A stretch of 64,000 bases of DNA, taken from assembly GCF_000814845.2 (NCBI RefSeq), contig NZ_CP010431.2, positions 2,542,001-2,606,000 of the forward strand, written 5' to 3'. A program made the position numbers and the translations under genes. Positions within the stretch are counted from its first letter, which is position 1, and each line of letters opens with the position of its first letter. The DNA is from Pandoraea sputorum. GTDB lineage: Bacteria > Pseudomonadota > Gammaproteobacteria > Burkholderiales > Burkholderiaceae. The notes beneath the pieces were generated by a model, which had not been told where the DNA came from, made no database searches, and saw nothing but the letters and a program-made list of their open reading frames with translations. Positions 53,629 to 62,433 of the stretch are shown here, one piece after another.

Positions 53629-54524
53629 GAACTGACCTTCTGGCGGGAAGCCGCAACGATCGACATGCCGGTCGCGGCAAGCGCAAGCACGAGCAGCACG
53701 ACGGTGGCGGCGCAGGCGAAGCCGGTCGCACCGTAGAACGCCTGAAGCAACACCACCGGATAGTTGCGATAGCGGAAACCCGCGATGAGATTGGAAATCT
53801 GGAATTCGCCGATTGAGAGCGCCGCGACCATGACCAGCCCGGCCACCAGACTGTGCGTGAGATTCGGCACGGCAATCGTCAGAAACTGACGCAGCGGCGA
53901 TGCGCCCAGCGTGGCCGCGCAATCCTCAAGTTTTGCAATGTCGAGATGCCGCAGATCGGCAATCAACGTCTGCGTGAGATAGGGCAGCGTGAGTACGGCG
54001 TGCGCCAGCACGAGCAGCCAGAGCGAGCCGAGCCACGGCAGCGTGTCGCCGCTGAAGACGGCGATGTAGCCGAAGCCGAGCGTCAGGGCGGGCACGGCCA
54101 CGGGCAGCAGCGTCACCAGCCGCGCAATCGCCCCGCGGCCGCTGCGCGAGCGGTGGTGCAGCGAATATGCCAACGGCAGGCCGATCAGTGCAGTCATCGC
54201 ACAGCAGCTCAGCGCGACGATGAGGCTCGTCGAGAACGCGCGGCGAAATGATGGGTCGCCCGCCAGATCGGTGAACCAGTGCCCCGTCACGCCCGTGGGC
54301 AATACGGTGTTGGTCCACGTCTGGCCGAACGCGCCAATCAGCAGCAACAGTACGGGCAGGCAGAGGTAGATCAGAAATAGGGTTGCGACGGCGCGCACGA
54401 CCCAGATCAGCAGACCTGTCTTCGCGCGTGGCGCGGCATGCCTCGCGGCACCTGCGTCGGCAGGGGCTGGGTTGTGCCGGGGTGGCACAGTTTGGGCAAG
54501 GCGGTCGGCGTGAACGTCGGACAT
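53625..54524 (-). CDS. ABC transporter permease (2-aminoethylphosphonate/iron/thiamin type), first
   Basis: 299-aa permease, first gene of a five-gene operon (permease, ATPase, binding protein, permease, LOG-like). An N-terminal tail of about 30 residues precedes the first helix (VVRAVATLFLIYLCLPVLLLLIGAFG). The EAA loop is KLEDCAATLGASPLRQFLTIAVPNLTHSLVAG. The Met at 54524 is preferred to one at 54584, which lacks a ribosome site. It is divergent from the LysR gene at 54786, its likely regulator. Confidence 0.86.
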   Translation of the reverse strand: MSDVHADRLAQTVPPRHNPAPADAGAARHAAPRAKTGLLIWVVRAVATLFLIYLCLPVLLLLIGAFGQTWTNTVLPTGVTGHWFTDLAGDPSFRRAFSTSLIVALSCCAMTALIGLPLAYSLHHRSRSGRGAIARLVTLLPVAVPALTLGFGYIAVFSGDTLPWLGSLWLLVLAHAVLTLPYLTQTLIADLRHLDIAKLEDCAATLGASPLRQFLTIAVPNLTHSLVAGLVMVAALSIGEFQISNLIAGFRYRNYPVVLLQAFYGATGFACAATVVLLVLALAATGMSIVAASRQKVSS

Positions 54525-54785
54525 CGGGGAAACCTGAACGGCATACGGTGACAAATTCGCATCGGTCGGCCGAATGTCTTGCAATCCCTTACTACGAAAG
54601 GGCGGGCGGGGAGACAGCCGGATCGACGTTGGGCGAGAGTTTCACGGTCTGAAATGTCATCGTCATGAAGAAAACACACAATTCGGGCATCGTTCTGTGC
54701 GAAAACGGAACAGTTGGCGCGTCGTCGAAATCGGCCGCGAACCGCCGTTCCTGACCGGAACCCAACGCCAGCCTGACATTCCCCG

Positions 54786-55706
54786 ATGCGCCATTGCTAT
54801 CCGAACATCGCCGAACTGCTCGCCTTCACCAGCGCCGCGCGACACTTGAATTTTTCTCGTGCTGCTCGTGAGCTGGGCCTGACGCCGAGTGCCGTGAGTC
54901 GGCAGATTGCGGCGCTGGAGACGCTCGTCGGCACGCCGTTGTTCGTGCGCGAAGGGCGTCATCTGGTGTTGACCGACGCGGGGCGTCGCTTTCACGACCG
55001 CGTGGCGGAGCCGCTTCGCGAGATCGGCAACGCGTCGCTGGAACTGATGACGTCGCGCGGCGAAAGCGATCTGCTGACGATTGCCAGCGTGCCGACGTTC
55101 ACCACCAAATGGTTGATCCCCCGTTTGCCCGACTTCCTGGCGAGCACGCCTGGCGTTACGCTAAGCTTCAGCCGTCATCTGGCGCATGGCGATGCTTTCC
55201 CGTTCACGCTGGACGCGGCCGTGCGCTATGGCGATGGCTCGTGGGAGGGGGTCGTGAGCGAGTACCTGGACGGACGCCGGTTCGTGCCGGTCTGTGCGCC
55301 TTCGTTCGTCGCGCGCTATCCGCTGGCGAGCGCAACGGATGTGGCTCGCGCACCGAGGCTCGTGCACAATCAGGCGGAGGAAGTCTGGGGAACATGGGCG
55401 ACGGGCTACGACGTCGCGCCCCACGCGCAGCGTCCGGGGCCTCGCTTCGAACAGTACTCGGTGCTGCTACAAGCGGCGGAGGCGGGCATGGGCGTGGGAT
55501 TGGTGCCGGAGTTTCTGGCGCGTGAGGCGATCCAGGCTGGCCGTCTCGTCGTGCCCGTGGATGCTGGCGTGGATGTGCCACGTCATGGGCACTACCTCTG
55601 CTACCCGAAGGAGCGCCTGCAACAACGCTCGGCGTTGCGGACCTTCCGCGAATGGATGCTCGCTCAGGCGTCGCAGAGGTCAGTTACTTTTCAGGGAATT
55701 GCGTAA
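54786..55706 (+). CDS. LysR-family regulator (GcvA-like)
   Basis: 306-aa LysR regulator. The HTH is NIAELLAFTSAARHLNFSRAARELGLTPSAVSRQIAALETLVG; GcvA-type elements include SDLLTIASVPTFTTKWLIPRLPDFLASTPGV and the late RFEQYSVLLQAAEAGMGVGLVPEFLA. It is divergent from the importer operon across about 260 bp, so it should control that operon. Its stop overlaps the start of the alginate-lyase-family gene (TAATG). Confidence 0.9.
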   Translation: MRHCYPNIAELLAFTSAARHLNFSRAARELGLTPSAVSRQIAALETLVGTPLFVREGRHLVLTDAGRRFHDRVAEPLREIGNASLELMTSRGESDLLTIASVPTFTTKWLIPRLPDFLASTPGVTLSFSRHLAHGDAFPFTLDAAVRYGDGSWEGVVSEYLDGRRFVPVCAPSFVARYPLASATDVARAPRLVHNQAEEVWGTWATGYDVAPHAQRPGPRFEQYSVLLQAAEAGMGVGLVPEFLAREAIQAGRLVVPVDAGVDVPRHGHYLCYPKERLQQRSALRTFREWMLAQASQRSVTFQGIA

Positions 55707-56722
55707 TGGTTTTGCGTCTCGTCAGAATTGCAGGAGTTAGCGCAGCTATGTCGTTCACGATTGGGGCTTATGCCGCGCAAGGCGACTGTCCCGCGCCGCC
55801 ACCGGGCAACCCCGACATCCGGGCGATGGGCTACTACTCGGACGCCGCCAGCTCCGTCATCGATCCCCGGCTCAAGGCTGAAAGCGACGCGGCGGCCAAA
55901 CCGCTGAACGACTTCGCGTCTCATGTCACCAAATCGGCCGATGCATACGCCAGAACCGCCGACGCTGCCGCCGCACGTTGTACATTGACGTGGCTCGATG
56001 CGTGGGCCGACAGCGGCGCGATGCTCGGACGCATGGTGCACGTGAACAACGACCAGTCGGACTACATGCGTCAGTGGATTCACGGCGCGCTCGCGCTGGC
56101 CTATCTGCGCACGCAGGCAGCGGCGACACCACAGCAGCGGGCGTCCATCGAGCCGTGGTTGCGCAAGCTGTCGGCTGCCAATCTTGCGTACTGGGACGAG
56201 CCGAAACATAAGCGCAACAATCACTACTACTGGACCGGGATCGGCATTATGGCGACGGCTGTCGCCGTGCGCGACGACGCGTTGCTCAAGACCGCTCAGG
56301 GCATATTTCGCACCGGCATCGATGCCATCGAGCCCGATGGCAGTCTGCCGATGGAGATGGCGCGCAAGCGTCGCGCGCTGCATTACCACGACTACGCGAC
56401 AGCACCGCTTGTGATGATGGCCGAGCTGGCGCGTCTTCGCGGCGAAGACTGGTATGTGTACCGTCAGGGGGCGCTGGAACGCCTCGCCGCACGGGTGGCC
56501 GACGGCTACCGTGATCCCGCGTGGTTCAACGCGCAATCCGGTTCGGTACAGGAGACGGGCAGTCCCAAGGCGTCCAGCGGCTGGGTGGAGTTCTATCGTC
56601 TGCGCTCACCCGATCCCGCCCGCTTCCAGTCGATGCATGACGCCGGGCCATTCCGGGATCCGCGCATGGGGGGCAATCTGACGTTCATGGCCACGAACGG
56701 CATCGTGCCATCCGCGAACTGA
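55706..56722 (+). CDS. Alginate-lyase-family (PL5-like) periplasmic protein
   Basis: 338-aa exported protein (signal MVLRLVRIAGVSAAMSFTIGAYA, cut before AQGDC). The fold is an alpha toroid of the AlgL type. The catalytic segment is KRNNHYYWTGIGIMATAVA, followed by DGSLPMEMARKRRALHYHDYATAPL, which carries the conserved Arg, His and Tyr. It would cleave beta-1,4-uronate linkages by beta-elimination in the periplasm. No alginate synthesis genes are in view, so it may act on another uronate polymer. Its start overlaps the LysR stop; the Met at 55652 lies within that gene and is rejected. Confidence 0.83.
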   Translation: MVLRLVRIAGVSAAMSFTIGAYAAQGDCPAPPPGNPDIRAMGYYSDAASSVIDPRLKAESDAAAKPLNDFASHVTKSADAYARTADAAAARCTLTWLDAWADSGAMLGRMVHVNNDQSDYMRQWIHGALALAYLRTQAAATPQQRASIEPWLRKLSAANLAYWDEPKHKRNNHYYWTGIGIMATAVAVRDDALLKTAQGIFRTGIDAIEPDGSLPMEMARKRRALHYHDYATAPLVMMAELARLRGEDWYVYRQGALERLAARVADGYRDPAWFNAQSGSVQETGSPKASSGWVEFYRLRSPDPARFQSMHDAGPFRDPRMGGNLTFMATNGIVPSAN

Positions 56723-56739
56723 TCGACAGCGTCGGTCGG

Positions 56740-57630
56740 TCAGCCGTCGAGCGTTGCGCGGGACGCGATCAGATCGTAGAGCGCTTGTGCAGCGGGTGAA
56801 AGCCGTGCGCCTCGTCGGGTTACGAGTACCAATGTCCGTGCAATGACCGGTTCGACCAGATTGACCACCCGTATGTCCGGGTACGCTCCCTTTTGCAGCG
56901 CGAGACGCGGCACCACCGCCGCGGCCACCCCTTGCGCCACCATCCCGACGGCCGTCGAGCTGCGCTGCACCTCGAAGTGCGGCTGTAAGTCGACGTCGCC
57001 CAGCGCGCCATCGAGCAATGCCCGGTTGGCGCTGACCTGCCCCGCGAAGATAAGCGGGTAGGGCGACAAACTGCGCCAGGGCACGCGACGACGCCGGGCG
57101 AGCGGGTGCGATGCGTGACAGATCAGCACGAACTGATCCTGCGCGACGGGCAGACCGACGAGATCCGCATGACGTGACCCGGCGATGTGAATGCCGAACT
57201 CGGCTTCGCGACGAAGTACCGCGTCCGTCACGGCAGACGACGAATGATCGAGCACGCGCACGCGGTTATGCGGGAACTGCTGGGCATATGTCTGAAGAAT
57301 GTTCGGTAGAAACTGTACCCCCGCCGTCGGCACGCAGGCGATGGAGACGTCGCCACGCGCGGCCTGCCCGCTTTCGCGAATCTCGGTGAGCGCGTCGGAC
57401 AGTTCGTCGAGCAGTCGTCGCGCCTGCGGCAGGAAATCGCGTCCGATCTGCGTGAGCGACACCGAACGCGTCGTTCGCTCGAACAACGTGACCCCCAGAT
57501 AGTCTTCCAGCTTGCGCAACCGCTGAGTGATCGCCGTTTGTGTGACGCAGAGCGCGTCGGCAGCGCTCTGGAATCCGCCACGGTCTGCAATGGCCACGAA
57601 AGCCTGCACGCCAAGAATGTCGATTTTCAT
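56740..57630 (-). CDS. LysR-family transcriptional regulator
   Basis: 296-aa LysR regulator with HTH ILGVQAFVAIADRGGFQSAADALCVTQTAITQRLRKLEDYLG and an effector domain starting near ARGDVSIACVPTAGVQF. It is divergent from the aconitase gene across 117 bp, so aconitase (or a tricarboxylate pathway) is the probable target. CbbR/CitR-like behaviour is possible but not shown. Confidence 0.89.
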   Translation of the reverse strand: MKIDILGVQAFVAIADRGGFQSAADALCVTQTAITQRLRKLEDYLGVTLFERTTRSVSLTQIGRDFLPQARRLLDELSDALTEIRESGQAARGDVSIACVPTAGVQFLPNILQTYAQQFPHNRVRVLDHSSSAVTDAVLRREAEFGIHIAGSRHADLVGLPVAQDQFVLICHASHPLARRRRVPWRSLSPYPLIFAGQVSANRALLDGALGDVDLQPHFEVQRSSTAVGMVAQGVAAAVVPRLALQKGAYPDIRVVNLVEPVIARTLVLVTRRGARLSPAAQALYDLIASRATLDG

Positions 57631-57747
57631 CAGAATTATTGAGTAATCGGACAGATAAATTCATTTTACCGGCATTGAGGCCGACGCCAGAATGCGTCCT
57701 GCGATCGCACCCATCCACCCACAAAACGTTCCAAGAAGGAGTGATCG

Positions 57748-60051
57748 ATGTCTCAATTCCTCTCTGCGGAGGCGCTCGCACGCCTTTATGCCGCCATGGC
57801 CGACAAGCTGGCTATCGTGCGACGCCGTCTCGGTCACCCGCTGACGCTTTCCGAGTCGGTGCTGCTCGGTCACCTCACCGATCCCTTGACGCAGCCGCTG
57901 GTGCCGGGCAAAAGCTATCTGGCGCTCGGCGTCGACCGCGTCATGTTTCAGGACGTCCTCGGTCAGACGGGCATGCTCCAGTTCATGCAGACGGGTCGCG
58001 AGCGTGTCGCCGTGCCCGCGAGCATTCATTGCGACCATCTGATTCAGGCGCGTGTCGAGGGACGGGCCGACCTGAAGGCGTCCGTCGACGAAAACTATGA
58101 GGTCTACGCGTTCCTGCGCAGCGCGGCGGCAAAATATGGCCTTGGGTTCTGGGAGCCAGGCGCAGGCATCATTCACCAGGTCGTGCTCGAAAACTATGCG
58201 TTTCCCGGCGCGCTCATGATCGGCACCGACTCGCATACCCCGAATGCAGGTGGTCTTGGCGCGTGTGCCGTTGGCGTGGGCGGTGCGGATGCTGTCGAAG
58301 CACTGGCCGGTTTGCCGTGGGAAGTGTTGTATCCGAAGCGCATCGCCGTGTACTTGACAGGCACGCTCGGCGGCTGGACGGCGCCGAAAGACGTGATTCT
58401 GCGTGTCGCGGGCGAGTTGACGGTGTCGGGCGGCACCAATGCCATCGTCGAGTACATCGGTCCCGGCGCTCGCACGATCAGCGCGACCGGCAAGGCGACC
58501 ATCACGAACATGGGGGCAGAATTGGGGGCTACGACGTCGATGTTCCCCGCCGACGCGCGCATGCTCGATTACCTGCGGGCGAGCGGACGTGGCGATCTGG
58601 TGCCGGTGATCGAAGCCAATCTGGCGTTGCTTGCCCCCGATCCTGAAGTCGAAGCCGACCCCGAAGCGTTTTACGACCGGGTCATCCGCATCGATTTGTC
58701 GACGCTTGAGCCTCACGTTGTCGGACCGCACTCGCCGGATCGGGCCCGCACCGTAGCGGAACTCGCATCGCAAATGAAAGCGGCCGGTGAGTCGCAGACG
58801 TTCGACGCAGGGGACGTCCAAACCGATGCTGTCTCCGCCGCACTCATCGGCAGTTGCACCAACTCCTCATACGAAGACATGAGCCGTGCGGCGGACGTCG
58901 CCAGGCAAGCGCAGGTACACGGTCTCAAGGCGACGGTACCGTTCATGGTCACGCCCGGTTCCGAGCAGGTGCGGGCGACCATCGAACGCGACGGGCAACT
59001 GGCCGCGCTGTCGTCGATGGGAGGCACTGTGCTCGCCAACGCTTGCGGGCCGTGCATTGGCCAGTGGCGTCGTGAGGCAGCAGCGGTGGCATCGCCCAAC
59101 ACTATCGTCACCTCATACAACCGCAACTTCCCGCGCCGCAACGACGGATCGGCCAACACCGTAAATTTGATCGCCAGCCCGGAGATCGTGACGGCGTGGG
59201 CGCTCGCCGGACGGATTTCGTTCGATCCGCAGCGCGATACGCTGACCGGCCCCGACGGCAAGTCATTTCGGCTTACGCCGCCCGCCGTCGCGCCCGAGGT
59301 GCCGCCGCAGGGTTTCACGCGCGGCGCGACGCATTACATTGCACCACCCGAGGACGGCCGCGCCGTGACGATTAACGTCGATCCTGCGAGCGAGCGCATT
59401 CAGGTGCTGCGTCCGTGGCCCGCATGGAACGGCAGCGATCCGAAGGGCATGCCCCTGCTCATCAAGACGCGGGGCAAGACCACGACAGACCACATCTCCC
59501 CGGCGGGACCCTGGCTCAAACTGCGCGGACATCTGGAGCGTTTCAGCGACAACCTGCTGATCGGTGGCGCTAACGCATTCACCGGCGAGACGGGCAGCAC
59601 GACCGACTGGCTGACCGGTGAAACGGGTGTCACACCGGCGCAGGCGGCACGCGCTTACCGCGCGGCGGGGGTGCCTTGGGTGATCGTCGGGGACTTCAAC
59701 TATGGCGAAGGCAGCAGTCGCGAGCATGCGGCGCTGTCGCCGCGTTTGCTTGGCGGTATGGCGGTGATCGCGCGGAGCGTCGCACGGATTCACGAGACGA
59801 ACCTGAAGAAGCAGGGGTTGCTCGCGCTGACGTTCGTGAACGCCGACGACTATGAGCGTGTTCGTGCGGACGACCGTATCGATCTTGTTGGGCTGAGCGA
59901 TCTCGCACCCGGACGCGAGGTGCAATGCGTGCTGCATCACGCCGACGGCACACAGGAAACGGTGCCGCTCAAGCACAGCTATAGCGATGTGCAGTTGGCG
60001 TGGTTCCGCGCGGGGTCTGCGCTGAACGTTGTCCCTAAGGCCGCGCAGTAA
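57748..60051 (+). CDS. Aconitate hydratase (aconitase family)
   Basis: 767-aa [4Fe-4S] hydratase. Cluster ligands are Cys370 (GSCTNSSYED), Cys433 and Cys436 (CGPCIGQW). Substrate-site segments are DSHTPNAGGLGACAVGVGG, NFPRRNDG and the swivel-domain GDFNYGEGSSREHAAL. The length is near the mitochondrial-type enzyme and shorter than AcnA (about 890). It interconverts citrate and isocitrate; a related substrate such as a methylcitrate-type acid or homoaconitate is possible given the dedicated divergent LysR. AAGGAG precedes the ATG. Confidence 0.9.
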   Translation: MSQFLSAEALARLYAAMADKLAIVRRRLGHPLTLSESVLLGHLTDPLTQPLVPGKSYLALGVDRVMFQDVLGQTGMLQFMQTGRERVAVPASIHCDHLIQARVEGRADLKASVDENYEVYAFLRSAAAKYGLGFWEPGAGIIHQVVLENYAFPGALMIGTDSHTPNAGGLGACAVGVGGADAVEALAGLPWEVLYPKRIAVYLTGTLGGWTAPKDVILRVAGELTVSGGTNAIVEYIGPGARTISATGKATITNMGAELGATTSMFPADARMLDYLRASGRGDLVPVIEANLALLAPDPEVEADPEAFYDRVIRIDLSTLEPHVVGPHSPDRARTVAELASQMKAAGESQTFDAGDVQTDAVSAALIGSCTNSSYEDMSRAADVARQAQVHGLKATVPFMVTPGSEQVRATIERDGQLAALSSMGGTVLANACGPCIGQWRREAAAVASPNTIVTSYNRNFPRRNDGSANTVNLIASPEIVTAWALAGRISFDPQRDTLTGPDGKSFRLTPPAVAPEVPPQGFTRGATHYIAPPEDGRAVTINVDPASERIQVLRPWPAWNGSDPKGMPLLIKTRGKTTTDHISPAGPWLKLRGHLERFSDNLLIGGANAFTGETGSTTDWLTGETGVTPAQAARAYRAAGVPWVIVGDFNYGEGSSREHAALSPRLLGGMAVIARSVARIHETNLKKQGLLALTFVNADDYERVRADDRIDLVGLSDLAPGREVQCVLHHADGTQETVPLKHSYSDVQLAWFRAGSALNVVPKAAQ

Positions 60052-60080
60052 CGGAGTATCACCGAGCAACGCGGAGCAGT

Positions 60081-60114
60081 CGGACGGACGAGACCGAAGG
60101 TGTCTCGCCGTCCG
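60081..60114. terminator. Convergent hairpin after aconitase
   Basis: CGGACGG-A-CGAGAC (60081-60094) pairs with GTCTCG-CCGTCCG (60102-60114) with one bulged A and a 7-base loop. It lies between the aconitase stop and the convergent binding-protein stop. No strong T-run. Confidence 0.6.
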
Positions 60115-60135
60115 GCACCTTTACGTCATGTCATT

Positions 60136-61149
60136 TCATCGCGACGCACTCTGACGCGTTGTCTGACCCTTCGCCTCAAGCACGGTGTTAAACGACGTAT
60201 CGACGATCTTGCTCACATCGAAGCGGTTCGGCAGCGCGCCGGTTTGCGTCAGGAAATCGCTAGTGCCCTGATAGTCGGCCACGGCTTGCTTGTCGACGGC
60301 ATCGACCGTCATTCCGGCCTGACCGATCCAATGCCGCGCCACATCGCGATCCAACCCGGCCTTCTTAGCCCATTGATCGGCATACACCTCCTTGTGACTC
60401 TCGACCCACGCACGCGCCTTTTGCAGGCGTGCGAGGAAGTCGGCAATCACCGCGTGCTTTGCGGTGACCGACGGCGCGTAGGCGGCTACGCTACTCAGTC
60501 CCGGCATCAGATCGCGTGCGGTGATGATCGGACGTGCCCCGTTGTGCACCACTTGCTGCGAGATGTACGGCTCCCAGACGGGGAACGCATCGATAGCGCC
60601 ATTCGGCAGCGCGACGGCGGCGTCAACCGGCATCAGCTTGACGAACTGGACGTAATTGGTCGGAAGCCCGGCTTTCTCCAGCACGCGCAGCGTCAGTTGC
60701 TGACTCCACGCACCTGGCCAGTAGGCAACCTTTTTGCCCTTCAGATCCTGAATCGATTTGACGGGCGAATCTTTCGGCACGAGTAGCGCAATCGTGTCGG
60801 GGTTCTGACGCGAGACGGCGATCAGTTTGACCGGTGCGCCTTTCGCGGCGAGGAACAGGAAGCCCGAGTCGCCGAGGAAGCCGAGGTCCAGCGCTCCCGC
60901 GTTGAGTCCTTCGGCTACCGGCGCGGCCGACTGAAAGTGTTTCCATTCGACCTGATAGTTCGCGCCTTCAAGCGCACCTGAGGCCTCCATCGACGCCCGC
61001 ACGTTGTAGTAGTTCTGATCCCCGACGCGCAACGTGACGCCTTGCGCGTTCGCCACGCCTGCGTGCATTACGCCGAACGCAGTGAAAGCAGAAAGGGAAA
61101 GAGCGGGAAGGGCAAAGCGGGCGCGACGAATCCAGCGCAGCAACATCAT
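60136..61149 (-). CDS. Aliphatic-sulfonate-type ABC substrate-binding protein (SsuA-like)
   Basis: 337-aa binding protein. The signal ends at HAGVANA, before QGVTLRVGDQNYYNVRASMEASGAL. Motifs typical of SsuA are LDLGFLGDSGFLFLAAKGAPVKLIAVSRQNP and PNGAIDAFPVWEPYISQQV. Two adjacent ATG codons at 61149 and 61146 are both possible, with AGGTG ahead. It follows an SsuD-like monooxygenase by 55 bp on the same strand. The SsuB and SsuC partners are not next to it, so the importer is incomplete here or uses subunits encoded elsewhere. Confidence 0.87.
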   Translation of the reverse strand: MMLLRWIRRARFALPALSLSAFTAFGVMHAGVANAQGVTLRVGDQNYYNVRASMEASGALEGANYQVEWKHFQSAAPVAEGLNAGALDLGFLGDSGFLFLAAKGAPVKLIAVSRQNPDTIALLVPKDSPVKSIQDLKGKKVAYWPGAWSQQLTLRVLEKAGLPTNYVQFVKLMPVDAAVALPNGAIDAFPVWEPYISQQVVHNGARPIITARDLMPGLSSVAAYAPSVTAKHAVIADFLARLQKARAWVESHKEVYADQWAKKAGLDRDVARHWIGQAGMTVDAVDKQAVADYQGTSDFLTQTGALPNRFDVSKIVDTSFNTVLEAKGQTTRQSASR

Positions 61150-61204
61150 GACACCTATAAAAAGCGATTGAAAAGAAGACAAAGAAACGTAATCGCGACG
61201 AGAA

Positions 61205-62293
61205 TCACGCCGCCTGAGGCGCGCGCTGCCGGTCGAGTTCGGCGGTATGGCGGCGGATGGCGGGAATCAGCGATTCGCCATAGCGGATCGTGTCTCCGAG
61301 CGGGTCGAACCCGCGGATCAGGAACGTATCGACGCCAAGTGCGTAATAGCGGCCCAGCGCTTGCGCCACCTGTTCTGCGGTACCGACGAGTGCCGTTGAA
61401 TTCCAGCGAGCGCCCGTCGCTTTTGCGACGCCCATCCACAGGCGCTCGTCCACGACGTCGCCGCGTTGGGCGGCGGCCAGCAGTCGCTGCGAGCCGACGT
61501 TCTCGGGAGCTTCGGCACGAAGTCCAAGGCTTGCTCGCGTTGCTTTGACCTGACGCAGCACGTCGTCGGCCCGCGCCCATGCTTGTTCTTCCGTGTCGGC
61601 GACGATGGGGCGGAACGAGATCGAAAAGCGTGGCTTACGGCCGTAACGCTGCGCGGCGGTGCGTACGCGGTTGACTAGCGACTCGACGGCGTCGAGCGGC
61701 TCGCCCCACAGCATGTACGTATCGGCGTGGCGTGCCGCGACGTCGATGGCGGCGTCGGACGCACCGCTGAAGTAAATCGGGATGTGCGGCTTCTGCCAGG
61801 TCCGTACGGCGGGTGACGCCTGTTCGAAGCGATAGTGCGCGCCGTCGAAGTCGACCGGACTGTCGGCAGTCCAAATGCGCTTGAGGGCATCGAGGTATTC
61901 GTCCGTGCGGGTGTAGCGTGCGTCGTGATCGAGAAAGTCGCCATCGCGGCGCAAATCGGCATCGTTGCCACCGGAGACGACGTTGAGCGCCACCCGTCCG
62001 CGCGAGAACTGATCGAGCGTGGCGAGTTGACGGGCCGCGAGCGGTGCCGCGATGACCCCGGGACGGTAGGCGAGCAGAATTCCCAGCCGTTGGGTCGCGG
62101 CTGCGACGTGGCTACTGACGAGGCTGCCTTCCGGGCCGTTCGAGAAGTAGCCGATGAGGGCGCGGTCGAAACCGGCCGTCTCATGGGCCTGCGCCATGCG
62201 CGTAATGAACGTGGGGTCGACGGCCGCGCCCGTGGGTTGATCGACTTCGGACCCCGGCGCTGCCGTGATCATCCCGATAATTTCTACGCTCAT
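61205..62293 (-). CDS. LLM-class flavin-dependent monooxygenase (SsuD-like)
   Basis: 362-aa FMNH2-dependent TIM-barrel monooxygenase, alkanesulfonate monooxygenase-like. Family segments are EIIGMITAAPGSE, RLGILLAYRPGVIAAPLAARQLATLDQFSRGRVALNVVSGG, DARYTRTDEYLDALKRIW and IYFSGASDAAIDVAARHADTYMLWGEPL. It would desulfonate an organosulfonate to an aldehyde plus sulfite, with reduced FMN from a separate reductase not seen here. GGAG precedes the ATG at 62293. It is in one operon with the SsuA-like protein. Confidence 0.9.
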   Translation of the reverse strand: MSVEIIGMITAAPGSEVDQPTGAAVDPTFITRMAQAHETAGFDRALIGYFSNGPEGSLVSSHVAAATQRLGILLAYRPGVIAAPLAARQLATLDQFSRGRVALNVVSGGNDADLRRDGDFLDHDARYTRTDEYLDALKRIWTADSPVDFDGAHYRFEQASPAVRTWQKPHIPIYFSGASDAAIDVAARHADTYMLWGEPLDAVESLVNRVRTAAQRYGRKPRFSISFRPIVADTEEQAWARADDVLRQVKATRASLGLRAEAPENVGSQRLLAAAQRGDVVDERLWMGVAKATGARWNSTALVGTAEQVAQALGRYYALGVDTFLIRGFDPLGDTIRYGESLIPAIRRHTAELDRQRAPQAA

Positions 62294-62433
62294 AAGTGCA
62301 CTCCATACAGGCAAAGTGCGAGCGTAGCGGGCGCATGGCCCGCCGTGAACGAAGGAAATCGGGATACGTTATGCCGCGAGTCGGCATAAGCATCGCCAGC
62401 GTGCGACGCAATCCTTAAGACGAGATTTGGCGC

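Noticed and set aside
53629..53922. Upstream extension of the PotA/PhnT-type ATPase frame
   Set aside because: The region is permease coding sequence in another frame; the ATPase domain begins at the Met at 53628, coupled to the permease stop.
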